Assembly: GCF_008254045.1 (NCBI RefSeq)
Contig: NZ_CP042425.1
Span: 6,014,001 to 6,078,000, forward strand
Length of the DNA: 64,000 nt
From: Limnoglobus roseus
Lineage (GTDB): Bacteria > Planctomycetota > Planctomycetia > Gemmatales > Gemmataceae
Reading direction: 5' to 3'
The position numbers and the translations under genes were made by a program. This document shows positions 44,716-55,200 of the stretch, piece by piece. Positions within the stretch are counted from its first letter, which is position 1; every line of letters begins with the position of its first letter. The notes under the pieces were generated by a model. It worked only from the letters and a program-made list of their open reading frames with translations. It searched no databases and had not been told where the DNA came from.

Positions 44716-45603
44716 ATGATCTCGACCCTTCTACAACCCGACATCCTCGCCCGTGCGGAAGCCCTCGGCGTCGCTGCACGGCAGATCGTCGAGGGGATGC
44801 GCGTCGGCGACCACAAGTCGCCGTTTCGTGGCTTCTCCGTGGAATTCGTCCAGCACCGCGAGTACGTGCCGGGCGACGACATCCGGCACATCGACTGGAA
44901 GAGCTACGGCCGTAGCGAGCGTTACACGATCAAACAGTACGAGCAAGAGACGAACTACACCGCCCACATGGTCGTGGACGGCAGTAACTCCATGCGGTAC
45001 GGCGAGGGCACGACCAACAAGCTCGAATACGCGAAGTTGCTGGTCGCCTCGCTGAGTTACGTGATCGTCAAGCAGCGTGACGCGGTGGACCTCCGTCTCT
45101 TCGATTCGAAGTGGCGGGCGGAACTGCCGGCGAGCAGCCAGATGAATCACGTGAACGTGATCTGCCGGACGCTCGAAGAAGCGCAACCGGCCGAGAAGAC
45201 CGGCACGGGGCCGCTCCTCGAACAACTCGCCGAGCGCGTGTCGCGGCGGGGGATCATTTGCCTCGTCACCGACGGCTTCGACGAGGTGGAACCACTCTTG
45301 AAGGGGCTGCGATACCTCCGGTTCCGCGGGCACGAGGTCATTCTCTTCCACATCCTCCACCGCGACGAGATCGAGTTCCCGCTCGACGGCAACGTACGGT
45401 TCGTGGACCTGGAAGGGGCCGAGGAACTCATGACCCGGCCGCACTTGCTGCGACCGGCCTACCTGCGGGCCATTGAGGCGTACTTGAAGGAAGTCGAGAA
45501 GGGGTGCGACACTGGCGGCGTGGAATACGTCCGCATGGTGACGGACAAGCCGGTGCGGGTTGCGTTGGGAGAGTATCTCATCAAGCGACTTCAACGAGGT
45601 TAA
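44716..45603 (+). CDS. DUF58 domain protein (BatA-operon partner)
   Basis: A 295-residue cytoplasmic protein. The family signature EYVPGDDIRHIDWKSYGRS is present near residue 50, and a degenerate vWA fold follows (THMVVDGSNSMRYGEG, DAVDLRLFDSKW, GIICLVTDGFDEVEPLLKG). The Asp-x-Ser-x-Ser metal site reads DGSNS. DUF58 proteins work with MoxR ATPases; substrate unknown. The open frame begins at 44677, within the right arm of the hairpin, but MISTLLQPDILARAEALG from 44716 is the normal family start. The vWA gene follows after 3 bp, so coupling is likely. Confidence 0.88.
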   Translation: MISTLLQPDILARAEALGVAARQIVEGMRVGDHKSPFRGFSVEFVQHREYVPGDDIRHIDWKSYGRSERYTIKQYEQETNYTAHMVVDGSNSMRYGEGTTNKLEYAKLLVASLSYVIVKQRDAVDLRLFDSKWRAELPASSQMNHVNVICRTLEEAQPAEKTGTGPLLEQLAERVSRRGIICLVTDGFDEVEPLLKGLRYLRFRGHEVILFHILHRDEIEFPLDGNVRFVDLEGAEELMTRPHLLRPAYLRAIEAYLKEVEKGCDTGGVEYVRMVTDKPVRVALGEYLIKRLQRG

Positions 45604-45606
45604 CGG

Positions 45607-47781
45607 ATGGGGTTTCTGTCTCCGTGGTTGTTGCTCGGCGGGTTGGCGGTGTCCGTGCCGTTGGTGCTGCACTTCTTCTACCGCGCCCGCTACCGCAAGC
45701 TGCCGTGGGCGGCGATGACGTTCCTTAAACAGTCGATCGAACAGACGAGCCGACGGCTGCGCTTCCAGGAATTCGTCCTGCTCCTGCTCCGGTGTGCGGC
45801 CTTGTTGCTGCTGGCATTGGCCCTCGCCCGGCCGACGTTCAGCGGAGCCACCGCCGGCGGCCGCGGCGAGAGCGTGGACGCGATTTTCATTTTCGACACC
45901 TCCTACAGCATGACCGCCCGCGACGGCGAGAAGACCCGACTCGAACGGGCGAAGGACGCCGCCGCGACGATCCTCGACAACCTGCCGGGCAATTCGACGA
46001 TCCAGATTATCGGCTGTGCCGACCGCGCCGTGGAGTTAGGACCGCAGTCGCCGCGGAACCTCGACCAAGCTCGTCAGATAGTTGCGAACCTTGAACCGAC
46101 GGCCCTCGCGACCGACTTGCTGCCGGGGCTGACCGAGGCTTACGCCGGCCTCGACCGCGGGGCCGGGACCAACAAGGAAGTCTACGTTTTCACCGACATG
46201 CACAAGCTCGGTTGGGACCGCCAGTCGGCAGCCATCCGCGGGAAGTGTGAGGAACTCAAACAGCGGGCGACCCTCCTCCTCGTCCGGTGCGGCAACCCCG
46301 AACGGCCGATTCGCAACGTCGGCATCACGAGCATCACGTACCCGAACGACATCCCGCACACCGGCACGCGGATGCCGTGCGCCGTCCTGCTGCGGAACAC
46401 GGGCAAGGAATCCGTTCGCAACGTGACCGTGGCCTTGGAGGTGGACGGCAAGCAGCAGGAGAAGGAGAGCGAAACGGTCCCGGAGATCGCGCCGGGGCAA
46501 GCCTTCCCGGTGAACCTCACGGCGAAACTCGACGCCGCCGGGCCGCGGGTGTTGACGGCCACCGTCACCGGGGACGACCTGCCCGGCGACAACCGCCTCG
46601 ACCGGATCGTGTCGGTGCGGGAGACGGTCCGCGTCGTGATCGTGGACGGCCGCCCCGACTTCCGCGACCCGAAGGAGTCGGCCGGGCACTACGTCCGCAA
46701 CGCGATCCTGCCGGTGAAGTCTTCAGACGTGGACAACTACTTCATCCGCGTCGAGGCCGTGCCCGCCGACGAGGCTGGCCCGGCGTTGCTCGGCAACTGC
46801 GACGTGTGTTTCCTGCTCGACGTGCCCGCCTCGAATGCCGACCGACCGGGGATTCCCGGGCTGTCGCGGGAGTTCGTGGATCGACTCAGCGAGTTCGTCA
46901 AGTCTGGCGGCGGCCTCATCATCGGCAGCGGCGAGAACATCGTGCCGGCCCGGTACAACCAGATCCTCGGCTCGGGCGGGGTAAACCTGTTGCCCTTCGA
47001 CCTCGAAGGGGTCAGCCTCACAACACCGGAGAAGCCGTTCAAAATCGCCCCGGAAACGACCGACGTGCCGTCGTACCTGGAGCGGTTTCAACAGGAACCG
47101 TTCCGCACCGTCACGGCCGACGCCGATTTGAGCAAAGTTCTGAACGTGAAGCCCGCCGCGACGGGCCGGGTGCTGATGCGGTTGGCCGACCAGAAGCCGT
47201 TCCTCTGCTCCCGCACGGTCGGTGACGGGGAAGTGATCTTCATTGCCGGGTCGATGGACGACAAATGGGGGAACTGGCCGTCGAAGACGGGGTCGTTCCT
47301 GTCGTTCATCGACATGACGCTCACCCACTTCAGCAGCAAGGCGGCGCGCGGGGCGAACGTCACCGCCGGCGACCCGATCGTCTGGACGCCGCTGGACGCG
47401 ACGAAGAACTTCGACCTGATGCGGCCCGACGGCAAGCGGGTCAAACTCGGCAAGGCGAGCGGAGTGCCGCCCGTCGTTACCGCCTCTGACACGCCGTTGG
47501 CCGGCGTCTACCGGATCCTCGCCGACAACCAAGATGTGAAAGCCGCACCACAGTTCTGCGTCTCGCCGAACCTGTCGGAGACCGACGATCTGACGGACCT
47601 GACGAACTCGGAAGTCGAGCAAATCCTCGGCTTCAAGCCGGTGTTCCTGGAAGCGGGCACGCCGGAAGGGATCGCGACCGAGCGGGCGAAGCGGGAGTGG
47701 ACGGTCTGGGTGCTGTTGGCATTGTTCGCCCTCGCCCTCGGCGAATCGGTGTGGGCGTGGTTCTGCGGGAAGGCGTGGTAA
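45607..47781 (+). CDS. membrane-anchored vWA protein, BatA-like, with a GATase-like domain
   Basis: A 724-residue protein. The BatA-type N-terminus FLSPWLLLGGLAVSVPLVLH, then two membrane segments (the second LLRCAALLLLALALARPTF) lead to an exported von Willebrand A domain with MIDAS motif FDTSYS (about 96-101). After a beta-rich part (RNVTVALEVDGKQ) comes a region like a class-I glutamine-amidotransferase fold (RVVIVDGRPDFRD, VKSGGGLIIGSGENI, but no catalytic Cys). A last membrane helix near the C-terminus (VWVLLALFALALGESVW) returns the chain. Four bases after the DUF58 stop, and 3 bp before the next vWA gene. Confidence 0.87.
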   Translation: MGFLSPWLLLGGLAVSVPLVLHFFYRARYRKLPWAAMTFLKQSIEQTSRRLRFQEFVLLLLRCAALLLLALALARPTFSGATAGGRGESVDAIFIFDTSYSMTARDGEKTRLERAKDAAATILDNLPGNSTIQIIGCADRAVELGPQSPRNLDQARQIVANLEPTALATDLLPGLTEAYAGLDRGAGTNKEVYVFTDMHKLGWDRQSAAIRGKCEELKQRATLLLVRCGNPERPIRNVGITSITYPNDIPHTGTRMPCAVLLRNTGKESVRNVTVALEVDGKQQEKESETVPEIAPGQAFPVNLTAKLDAAGPRVLTATVTGDDLPGDNRLDRIVSVRETVRVVIVDGRPDFRDPKESAGHYVRNAILPVKSSDVDNYFIRVEAVPADEAGPALLGNCDVCFLLDVPASNADRPGIPGLSREFVDRLSEFVKSGGGLIIGSGENIVPARYNQILGSGGVNLLPFDLEGVSLTTPEKPFKIAPETTDVPSYLERFQQEPFRTVTADADLSKVLNVKPAATGRVLMRLADQKPFLCSRTVGDGEVIFIAGSMDDKWGNWPSKTGSFLSFIDMTLTHFSSKAARGANVTAGDPIVWTPLDATKNFDLMRPDGKRVKLGKASGVPPVVTASDTPLAGVYRILADNQDVKAAPQFCVSPNLSETDDLTDLTNSEVEQILGFKPVFLEAGTPEGIATERAKREWTVWVLLALFALALGESVWAWFCGKAW

Positions 47782-47784
47782 AGG

Positions 47785-50169
47785 ATGGTGCACTCGATGC
47801 CGGTACTGTTCGCGGAACTCGCGGTGCGGGGGTGGTTCCCCACGTGGCTGGCCGTGCTGATGGGTCTAGCCGCCGTCGCCAGCGTCGTGTTTCTCTACCG
47901 CCGCGAGGCCGGCCGTATTTCCGTCGGGCGGCGGGTGGTCATGGCCGCCTTGCGTGCCGCCACGTTGGCGACGATCTTGTTCCTGATCCTCCGCCCGTCG
48001 TGGCTGACCGAGACGCACGGCGAACGGCCGAAGGCGATCGCCTTTTTGATCGACGACTCGCAGAGCATGGCCACGCACGACCCGCGGTTGAACTTCGCCG
48101 ACAAGTGGCGGACCGGTGTGGCGTTCAACCTGATTTCGCCGGACAAGTCGATGCCGGCGAACCCGAGTGCCGCCGACATCCCGGACACCGTGCCGGAGAA
48201 GCCGTCGCGGATTGAGGTCGTTAAGGCCGCACTGGCGAACCCGAAGTACGACCTGTTGAAGCGACTCGACGAGATCGGCCCGCTTCAACCGGCGACTTTC
48301 GGCCTCCGCCGCAACGCGAAGGACGTGCGCGACGCGAAGTGGGTGGCCGGCCTCGCCGGCACGGAGCAGCGCACGGCCATCGCCGACGCCTGCTTCGACT
48401 TGCTCCGCCGCGACGAGAACGAGCAACCGGCCGCCATCGTGATCGTCACCGACGGCCGCGAGAACGCCAGCGACCACAGCCTGACGGACCTCGCCGCCGA
48501 GTGCGCCCGGTTGCAAGTCCCCCTGCACATCTACGGCGTCGGCAGTTCGGTCTTCGGCCAACTTCAGATCCGTGAAGCCATCGTGAACGAGACGCTGTTC
48601 GCGGACGACACGGTGTCGGTGCCGGTCCGTTACCGGCTGAAGGGCTTCCAGGGCGGCACGGTCGAGATGGTCATGAAGCTCAACGGCCAGGAGGTCGCCC
48701 GCAAGACGGTGGACGCGAAGGAAGGGGAAGACTTGAAGGAAGTCCTCTCGTTCGTGCCGCAGCAGCGCGACGCGCAGAGCGGCAAGCAGCAACTGACGAC
48801 GACGGTCCGCGTCCTTGCCGGGGCGGAGACGATCACCGACGAGATCGCGAAGTCCGTGCGGGTCGTCGACCGCAAGGTGAAGGTGCTTATGGTCGATTCC
48901 ACCCCGCGATGGGACTTCAAGTTCCTCCAGCGGTCGCTCCTCCGCGACCGGCGGGTGGTGGCATCGTTCATCCTCACCGACGGCGACCCGCGGGCGATGA
49001 AGTCCGGCGAGCCGTTCCTGCCGACCTTCCCGGCGACGCGGCAGGATCTCTTCGCCTTCGACTTGCTCATCCTCGGCGACGTGCCGGCCGCGTACTTCAA
49101 TCCCGACCAGCAGGTGATGATCCGCGAGTTCGTCGCCGAGGGCGGCGGGTTCATCCACATCGCCGGCCGCAACAACGGCCCGTCGTCCTTCGTGGGGACG
49201 CCGATCGCGGACGTGCTGCCGGTGGAGATTCAGTCGCAGAAGTTCGCCCTCGACACCGGCACACGGGCCGACCCGTACCGTCCCGAACTCACCCCCACCG
49301 GCGTTCGTTCGTCGGTGCTGTCGCTCGACGACGACCCGGTCGAGAACCTCAAGGTGTGGAAGACGCTGCCGGAACTCTACTGGCACTACCCCGTGTCGAA
49401 GCTCCGGCCGGCGGCCGAGGCGTACCTTGTCCATCCGAAGGCGACGACCACCGACGGCAAGCCGTGCCCACTGCTCGCCTCGCACTACTACGGCAAGGGG
49501 TACAGCGTCTGGGTCGGGTTCGACGAAACGTGGCGGTGGCGGTTCAACGAGGGGGACAAATTCTTCTCCCGGTTTTGGAGCCAGGGTGTCTACATTGCCG
49601 GCGTACCGCGGACGACCGGGACGAAGCTCACGCAACTGTCCCTCGACACGCCGGACCCGCTGCTGGGGAAGACCGGCCAGATCTACGCCCGCGTGTTCAA
49701 CACCGACCTCCGCCCGTTGACGACCGACCGCATGGAAGCCCGCCTGGAACGGCTCGACGCCGGGCCGGATGATACGGACCGCAGCATGCCCGTGGACCTG
49801 AAGGCGTTGCCCGGCGTGCCCGGCGAGTACGTGGCGACCATCCCGTTCAACCGCGTCGGCAGGTTCGCCCTGCGGGTGGACAACGGCAGTGACGTCGGCT
49901 CGCTGGAGTACCGCGTCACGCTGCCGCCGGACCACGAACTCGCCCAGGGCGGGCTGGCCGAGGAGCAACTGCGGAAGCTCGCCGAGGCCACCGGCGGCAA
50001 GTTCTACCGCGAGGAAGACCTGGCGAAACTGCCGACCGACGTGAAGCCGAAGACGGCCCCGTTCTCCCGCCGGGACGAAGTGCTGCTGTGGAACAAGTGG
50101 GCCTTGTTCCTGGTGATCGGCCTGTTTTCGGTGGAGTGGATCGTTCGGAAATTCAACAGCCTGAGCTGA
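47785..50169 (+). CDS. second membrane-anchored vWA protein of the operon
   Basis: A 794-residue protein related to its neighbour in layout: two N-terminal membrane segments (FPTWLAVLMGLAAVASVVFLY and AALRAATLATILFLIL), a vWA domain whose MIDAS motif reads IDDSQSM (about 88-94), a beta region, a GATase-like region (KVLMVDSTPRWDFKFLQ, FVAEGGGFIHIAGRNN) and a C-terminal membrane helix (WALFLVIGLFSVEWIV). The DDSQS form keeps Asp and both Ser residues of the metal site. The ATG at 47785 follows AAAGGA directly and the ATG at 47797 is an alternative start with better spacing. It ends 5 bp before the next gene. Confidence 0.85.
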   Translation: MVHSMPVLFAELAVRGWFPTWLAVLMGLAAVASVVFLYRREAGRISVGRRVVMAALRAATLATILFLILRPSWLTETHGERPKAIAFLIDDSQSMATHDPRLNFADKWRTGVAFNLISPDKSMPANPSAADIPDTVPEKPSRIEVVKAALANPKYDLLKRLDEIGPLQPATFGLRRNAKDVRDAKWVAGLAGTEQRTAIADACFDLLRRDENEQPAAIVIVTDGRENASDHSLTDLAAECARLQVPLHIYGVGSSVFGQLQIREAIVNETLFADDTVSVPVRYRLKGFQGGTVEMVMKLNGQEVARKTVDAKEGEDLKEVLSFVPQQRDAQSGKQQLTTTVRVLAGAETITDEIAKSVRVVDRKVKVLMVDSTPRWDFKFLQRSLLRDRRVVASFILTDGDPRAMKSGEPFLPTFPATRQDLFAFDLLILGDVPAAYFNPDQQVMIREFVAEGGGFIHIAGRNNGPSSFVGTPIADVLPVEIQSQKFALDTGTRADPYRPELTPTGVRSSVLSLDDDPVENLKVWKTLPELYWHYPVSKLRPAAEAYLVHPKATTTDGKPCPLLASHYYGKGYSVWVGFDETWRWRFNEGDKFFSRFWSQGVYIAGVPRTTGTKLTQLSLDTPDPLLGKTGQIYARVFNTDLRPLTTDRMEARLERLDAGPDDTDRSMPVDLKALPGVPGEYVATIPFNRVGRFALRVDNGSDVGSLEYRVTLPPDHELAQGGLAEEQLRKLAEATGGKFYREEDLAKLPTDVKPKTAPFSRRDEVLLWNKWALFLVIGLFSVEWIVRKFNSLS

Positions 50170-50174
50170 CGCAC

Positions 50175-52106
50175 ATGGACCAACTGGTACGGCAACTGAA
50201 AGGCTGGCAGGCCCGCGAACGGTTCTGCCGCCTCGCGTGGGGGCTGTCCCGGTGGGCGGCCGTCGTCCTCGCGGGCCTGGCCGCCGCGTGTCTGATGGAC
50301 TGGACCATCGACCGCTACCGCGACACGCCGATGGCCGTCCGCATTCTGCTCGCGTTCGGACAGTTGGCGCTCTTCGCGGTCGCGGCCGTCGGGTTCCTGT
50401 TCCGGCTGCGAGTGCCTTCGCTCGACGTGCTCGCCGGCCGGGCGGAGCGGGCGTACCCGGAGTTCGACCACCGCCTCGTGACGGCGTTGCAACTCAACCG
50501 GCCGACCGCGAAGACCGCCGGCATGTCGCCGCAACTCATCGCCGACCTGACCCGCGAAGCCTCGGACATCTCGGCCCGTCACGACCTGCGCAAACTTACC
50601 GAGACGCACCGGCTCAAGAAAGCCGTGTACCTGCTTCTGCCGCTCGTCGCCATCATCGGCGGCCTGTTCGCGTTTAACCCGAAGCTGATCCTCGCCCTGT
50701 TGGCCCGTCAGGCGTTCGTGCCGGGCGTCGAGATTCCCCGCTCGGTCGCGATTGCGTGGGAGCCGCAGCGGCCCGCGCAGCCCGACGCCGACCCGGCCCC
50801 GGACGTGTGGCCGAGCGGCGACCCGGTGAAGTTGGCGTTCCGCGTGACGGGCAAGTTTACCGAGAACTCCGTCGGCACCGTCGCCGTCCGGCCCGAGGGC
50901 CAACCGACCGAACACTACGACCTGCGGTTCGCCGAGCGCATCGACGACTCGACCGCCCGGTTCGTCGCCGAGTACCCGCCCGCTTCAGTCCCGTTCACGT
51001 TTCACGCCCGGTTGCACGACGGCCGCACGCGGAAGCCGGGCGAGGCCCGCTTCGAACCCCGGCCGGTGGTGAAGGAGGTGCGGGCCTGGCTGCGATTGCC
51101 ACTTTACGTTGACCCCGAGAGGAAGCGACGGTACGAGGTGAAGCAGGAACAGGGCGAGGTAACGGCCCTCGTCGATTCCGGCGTGCGAATCGAGGCGACT
51201 GCCACGAAGCCGGTCAAGGCCGCGACCCTGGTGATGCTCAAGCGGACGGCCGCGGGGGCGGAGGAGCCGATTGGCGATCCGCTGCCGATGGCACTGGACG
51301 CGGGCCGCACGACCGCAACCCTGACCACCGAAATTTCGGCCCAAGCGGTCGCATACCGGGTTCACCTCACCGACGACAACGAGTTCGCCAACCTCAACCC
51401 ACCGCGGCGAGGCATCGGCTTCGCCCCGGACGAACCGCCCCGCGTGAACCTGCTGCCGGAGGTTTTGAAAGACCCGCGCGAACTCGGCCCGATCGACGAC
51501 TACGAAGTGGCGGGCATGCCACTGGTCCTCGGTGGGCGGGTGCAGATCGGGTACACGGCCCGTTCGCCCCTCGGCCTCGATCGGGCGTACATCCTGTACC
51601 GGGTGAACGAGTCGGAAGCCTGGACACCGTTGCCGCTAACGCCGACGGTCGCCGACCCGGCCAAGTTGGGCCGCTTCCTGCCGGAATTGGGCGTGTTCGA
51701 GAACTCCGGCGAGTACGGGCAGGTCGAATTCTACCGCGTGCCGTCGCCAGACCTGGAGAGCGAACCGCCGGGGTTGGAAGGCGGCGGCCGGTACAATTTC
51801 GAGACGGGGGCCCTGAAAAAGTTCGAAAAGGGCCAGGAATCGAAACTGATGGTCGGCGACCGGGTTGAATTCCTCGTCGGAGTCTACGACCGCAACCCCG
51901 ACCCGAAACGGCCGCAGGGCCGGTCGGAATCGCGGATCAAGGCCGTCGTGACCCTGGCGCAACTGGAAGACTGGAACCGCCAGCGGGATCAGAGTCGCGA
52001 ACGGCTCCGCCAGCTAGAAGAGCGGCAACGGGGCGTTTTCGGCCGCGACACCATCCCGCCGGCCAGTGGGACGGACGAGCGTAATAATCCGTTCCGACGG
52101 CCGTGA
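50175..52106 (+). CDS. DUF4175-like membrane protein
   Basis: A 643-residue protein. The N-terminus LVRQLKGWQARERFCRLAW precedes two membrane helices (AAVVLAGLAAACLMDW, ILLAFGQLALFAVAAVGFLF) and a third after a helical hairpin (KKAVYLLLPLVAIIGGLFAF, near residue 155). The rest is exported and beta-rich, with segments such as AVAYRVHLTDDNEFANLN and IDDYEVAGMPLVLGGRVQIG that resemble DUF4175-type proteins found after BatA-like genes. The C-terminus is a charged helix (RQRDQSRERLRQLEERQRGV) that may pair with the following coiled-coil protein. ATG at 50175, 5 bp after the preceding stop. Function not established. Confidence 0.75.
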   Translation: MDQLVRQLKGWQARERFCRLAWGLSRWAAVVLAGLAAACLMDWTIDRYRDTPMAVRILLAFGQLALFAVAAVGFLFRLRVPSLDVLAGRAERAYPEFDHRLVTALQLNRPTAKTAGMSPQLIADLTREASDISARHDLRKLTETHRLKKAVYLLLPLVAIIGGLFAFNPKLILALLARQAFVPGVEIPRSVAIAWEPQRPAQPDADPAPDVWPSGDPVKLAFRVTGKFTENSVGTVAVRPEGQPTEHYDLRFAERIDDSTARFVAEYPPASVPFTFHARLHDGRTRKPGEARFEPRPVVKEVRAWLRLPLYVDPERKRRYEVKQEQGEVTALVDSGVRIEATATKPVKAATLVMLKRTAAGAEEPIGDPLPMALDAGRTTATLTTEISAQAVAYRVHLTDDNEFANLNPPRRGIGFAPDEPPRVNLLPEVLKDPRELGPIDDYEVAGMPLVLGGRVQIGYTARSPLGLDRAYILYRVNESEAWTPLPLTPTVADPAKLGRFLPELGVFENSGEYGQVEFYRVPSPDLESEPPGLEGGGRYNFETGALKKFEKGQESKLMVGDRVEFLVGVYDRNPDPKRPQGRSESRIKAVVTLAQLEDWNRQRDQSRERLRQLEERQRGVFGRDTIPPASGTDERNNPFRRP

Positions 52107-52205
52107 CCCGGTTTCCCGATTGCATCCGACGCGAAAAGGCTCAATACTAGTATGAACCTGCCGGGCCGCCTCTCCGCCCGCATCATTTTGTCAGGAGCGT
52201 CCGAC

Positions 52206-55200
52206 ATGTCGATTCGTCGTCTCGCGCTGTCCACGCTACTCGCCGGCTTCGGCGTCCCCGCATTCGCCGCCCCAGACGCCGCTAGCCCGGCCGCCCAGAG
52301 GGAGCAACAGAAGAAGGTCGCGGCTGAAATCGAACAGACGGCCCGCCGCATCAGCACGACGCTCCGCGTGATGCACTACCAGAAACTCGATGCCGGGACC
52401 GAGCAGAAGATGCTCGACGAAGTCGCCAAGACGCTCCGCGGGCTGAGCCAGGACCAGATTCAGGCGGTGCTGAAGCACCTCGACAACGCCATGAAGGCCC
52501 CCGACGACGCAACGGCCACGGCCGAGCAGCGAGAGGCGTACCAGAAGCACCGCACCGTCGTGACCACGCTTCGTGGCATGATGAACAAACTCGACATCCT
52601 CAAGTCGCTCGATCAGGCGTCCATCCGCATCGAGAAGTTGGCGAAAGACGAACACGGGATGCACCTCCGGGCGATCCAGACCGACAACTTCAAACCCGTC
52701 CCCGCCCGCGGCGGCCGGGGCATCGTCCGCGACGACCGCGAGGAGCAAGCCGACAGCCAGGGCGACCTCGGCAACGAGTTGCAGAGCATCATCACCCAAC
52801 TCGCCGTCTTGAAGGCCACGCTCACGCCGGAGCAGAAGGTACGGCTCGAGAAGTCCGACGCCCCGGGTAAGGGCGGCCAAATCCTCGCCGACATGGTGAT
52901 CGTCTCGAAGGACCTGAACGCGGGGCAGTTCACCGGCGCGTCCGAACGGCAGTTGCGAGTGTCCAAGGAACTCCAGGCCTTGGCCGTCGCACTTCGGACC
53001 CCACGGGACAAGGTCACGGCCCTCAAGGAAGCCCGCGACAAGGTCGAGAAGGCCCTCCAGGCCGAGCAGGCGTTGAAGGCCGAGACGGAAATCGCCAAGA
53101 AGCCGGAACAGGTCAAGCGGCAACCCGACCGCATGGAACGGTACGCCCCGGACCCCAAGAAGGTCGAAACCCACCGCCTCGCCGATCAGCAAGCCCGGTT
53201 GGAGTTTGAAACACGCGAAATTCGCAAGACACTGGAAGATCTGTCGAAGGAAGCCGCCGCGAAGTTGTCCCCGGCCGAGTCCGAGATGAAGCGGGCCCAG
53301 GACGAACTCCGCCAGAACGAGGACCCCGACAAGGCGGTGCCCGCCGAGCAGGGTGCGGCCGACCGCCTCAAGGAAGCCCGCGAGGAACTCGACAAGCAAA
53401 TTGCCCAGGCCGAGAAGGAGAAGTCCGACGCGCTCGAGGCCACGAAGAAGGCCGCCGAGTTGGTCGAAAAACTGATTCAGGAACAGAAGAAGGTCCAAGC
53501 TGAGACGAAGAGCGAACAGAAGCCTGACCAACTGAAGAAGGTCGCCGAAGACCAAAAGGAAGTGGCGAAGAAGGCCGAGGAACTGAAGAACCTGCCGCTG
53601 CCCGACAAGCAAGAGGCCAAGCAGGCTCTCGACAAGGCGGCCGAAGAGGCGAAGAAGGCGGCCGACGACCTCGCGGCGAAGGACAAGAACGCCGCCCAAC
53701 CGAAGCAGGACGAAACCCTGAAGGCCCTCGAAGCGGCGAAAAAGGCCCTCGACGACAAGGCCAAGGAGATTGAAAAGCGGCGCGAGGATTTGGCCAAGAT
53801 CGAAGAGGCCCAGAAGAAACTGGAAGAGCTTTCGAAGCAAGAAAAGAAGATCGCCGAGGAAGCGAAGGCGAACCCGGACGCCAACAAGGACAAGAACGAG
53901 CAACTTGCCAAGAAGCAGGACGAACTCACCCCGCAGACGAAAGAGGTTGGCGAGCAAGTTAAGGACGTGTCGCCAGAGGCCGCGAAGAAGATCGGCGAGA
54001 GCGCCGAGAAACAGCAAGAGGCGAAGGACAAACTTCAGAAGGACATGCCGAAGCCGGCGTCCGAGAAGGGGACCGAGGCCGCCAAGAAACTCGACGAGGC
54101 GAAGGAAGCCCTCGACAAGAAGGCCGAGGAACTGAAGGCGAAGGAGATTGCCGATCAGGCCGCCCTTCAGCCGAATCAGGTCAGCCCGATGGACGCGGCC
54201 CAGCAGTTGGCCAAGGCTATCGAGCAGGCGAACAAGGCCGCCGAGCAGGCGAACAAGGCCGCCGAGCAACTCCAAAAGCCGATGGACAACGCGGCCAAGA
54301 ACCTGGCGGAACAGCAGAAGCAAATCGCCGAGCAGGCGAAGAAGATGAACCAGGCCGAGGCAGCCAAGAACGCCGAGGAAGCCGCGAAGGCACTGGAACA
54401 GGGCGACATTCCGAAGGCCGTTCAGGAGCAGCAGGCCGCGATCGAGAAGTTGAACGACGCCGCCAAGGGTGAGCCGATGATGGGCGAAGGCCAACCGATG
54501 AAGGGTGAAGGTCAACCCATGAAAGGGGAAGGCCAGCCGATGAAAGGCGAGGGGCAGCCCATGAAGGGCGAAGGTCAGCCCATGAACAATGCCCAACTCG
54601 CGAAGGCCCAGCAGCAGGTCAAGGAAGCGACCGAAGCTCTCGCGAAATCGGCCGAGGCCAACCAGGCCGCTCAGGCGGCTTTGAACCAAGCCCAGGCCGT
54701 GGCCCCGATGGCCGTTCAGAAGCAACTCGACCAGGCCGCCCAGCAGCTGAACCAGGCCGGTCAGCAACTCGGTCAGGGCCAGCCGATGAACGCCGGCCAG
54801 TCGCAACAGGAAGCCGCCAAGCAACTCGGCGAAGCGCTGAAAACGCTGAACGCGGCCGCTGAGGCGGCGGGTCAGCAACCCGGCCAGCCGATGGAAGCCC
54901 AGGGGCAACCGGGGATGGAACCCGGTCAACCGGGGCAGCCCGGCCAGCAACCGGGCAAACCCGGCCAACAGCCGGGCAAACCTGGCCAGCCTGGCCAAAA
55001 GCCGGGTCAACCCGGTCAGCAACCGGGTCAACCCGGCAAGCAGGAGAACAACCAATCCCGCGGGGAAGGGGACCGCACCGGCCCGGACGACAAGATGAAG
55101 AACGTCACGCCGAGCGGTCAGAGCAAGGACGGCGACGGCACGTTCATTAATCTTCAGAAGAAGGAGCGGGACAAGGTCCAGCAGAACGCCGAGGCCGCTT

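Noticed and set aside
54477..54581. A CRISPR-like array
   Set aside because: The 21-bp units have no spacers between them and are in-frame peptide repeats within a gene.
52236..55055. A 939-codon Leu-rich open frame on the minus strand opposite the coiled-coil gene
   Set aside because: It is the mirror of a Lys/Glu/Gln/Ala-rich gene (AAG, GAG and CAG read backwards give CTT, CTC and CTG). It lacks a ribosome site and known motifs, and the plus-strand protein has a signal peptide and fits the operon.
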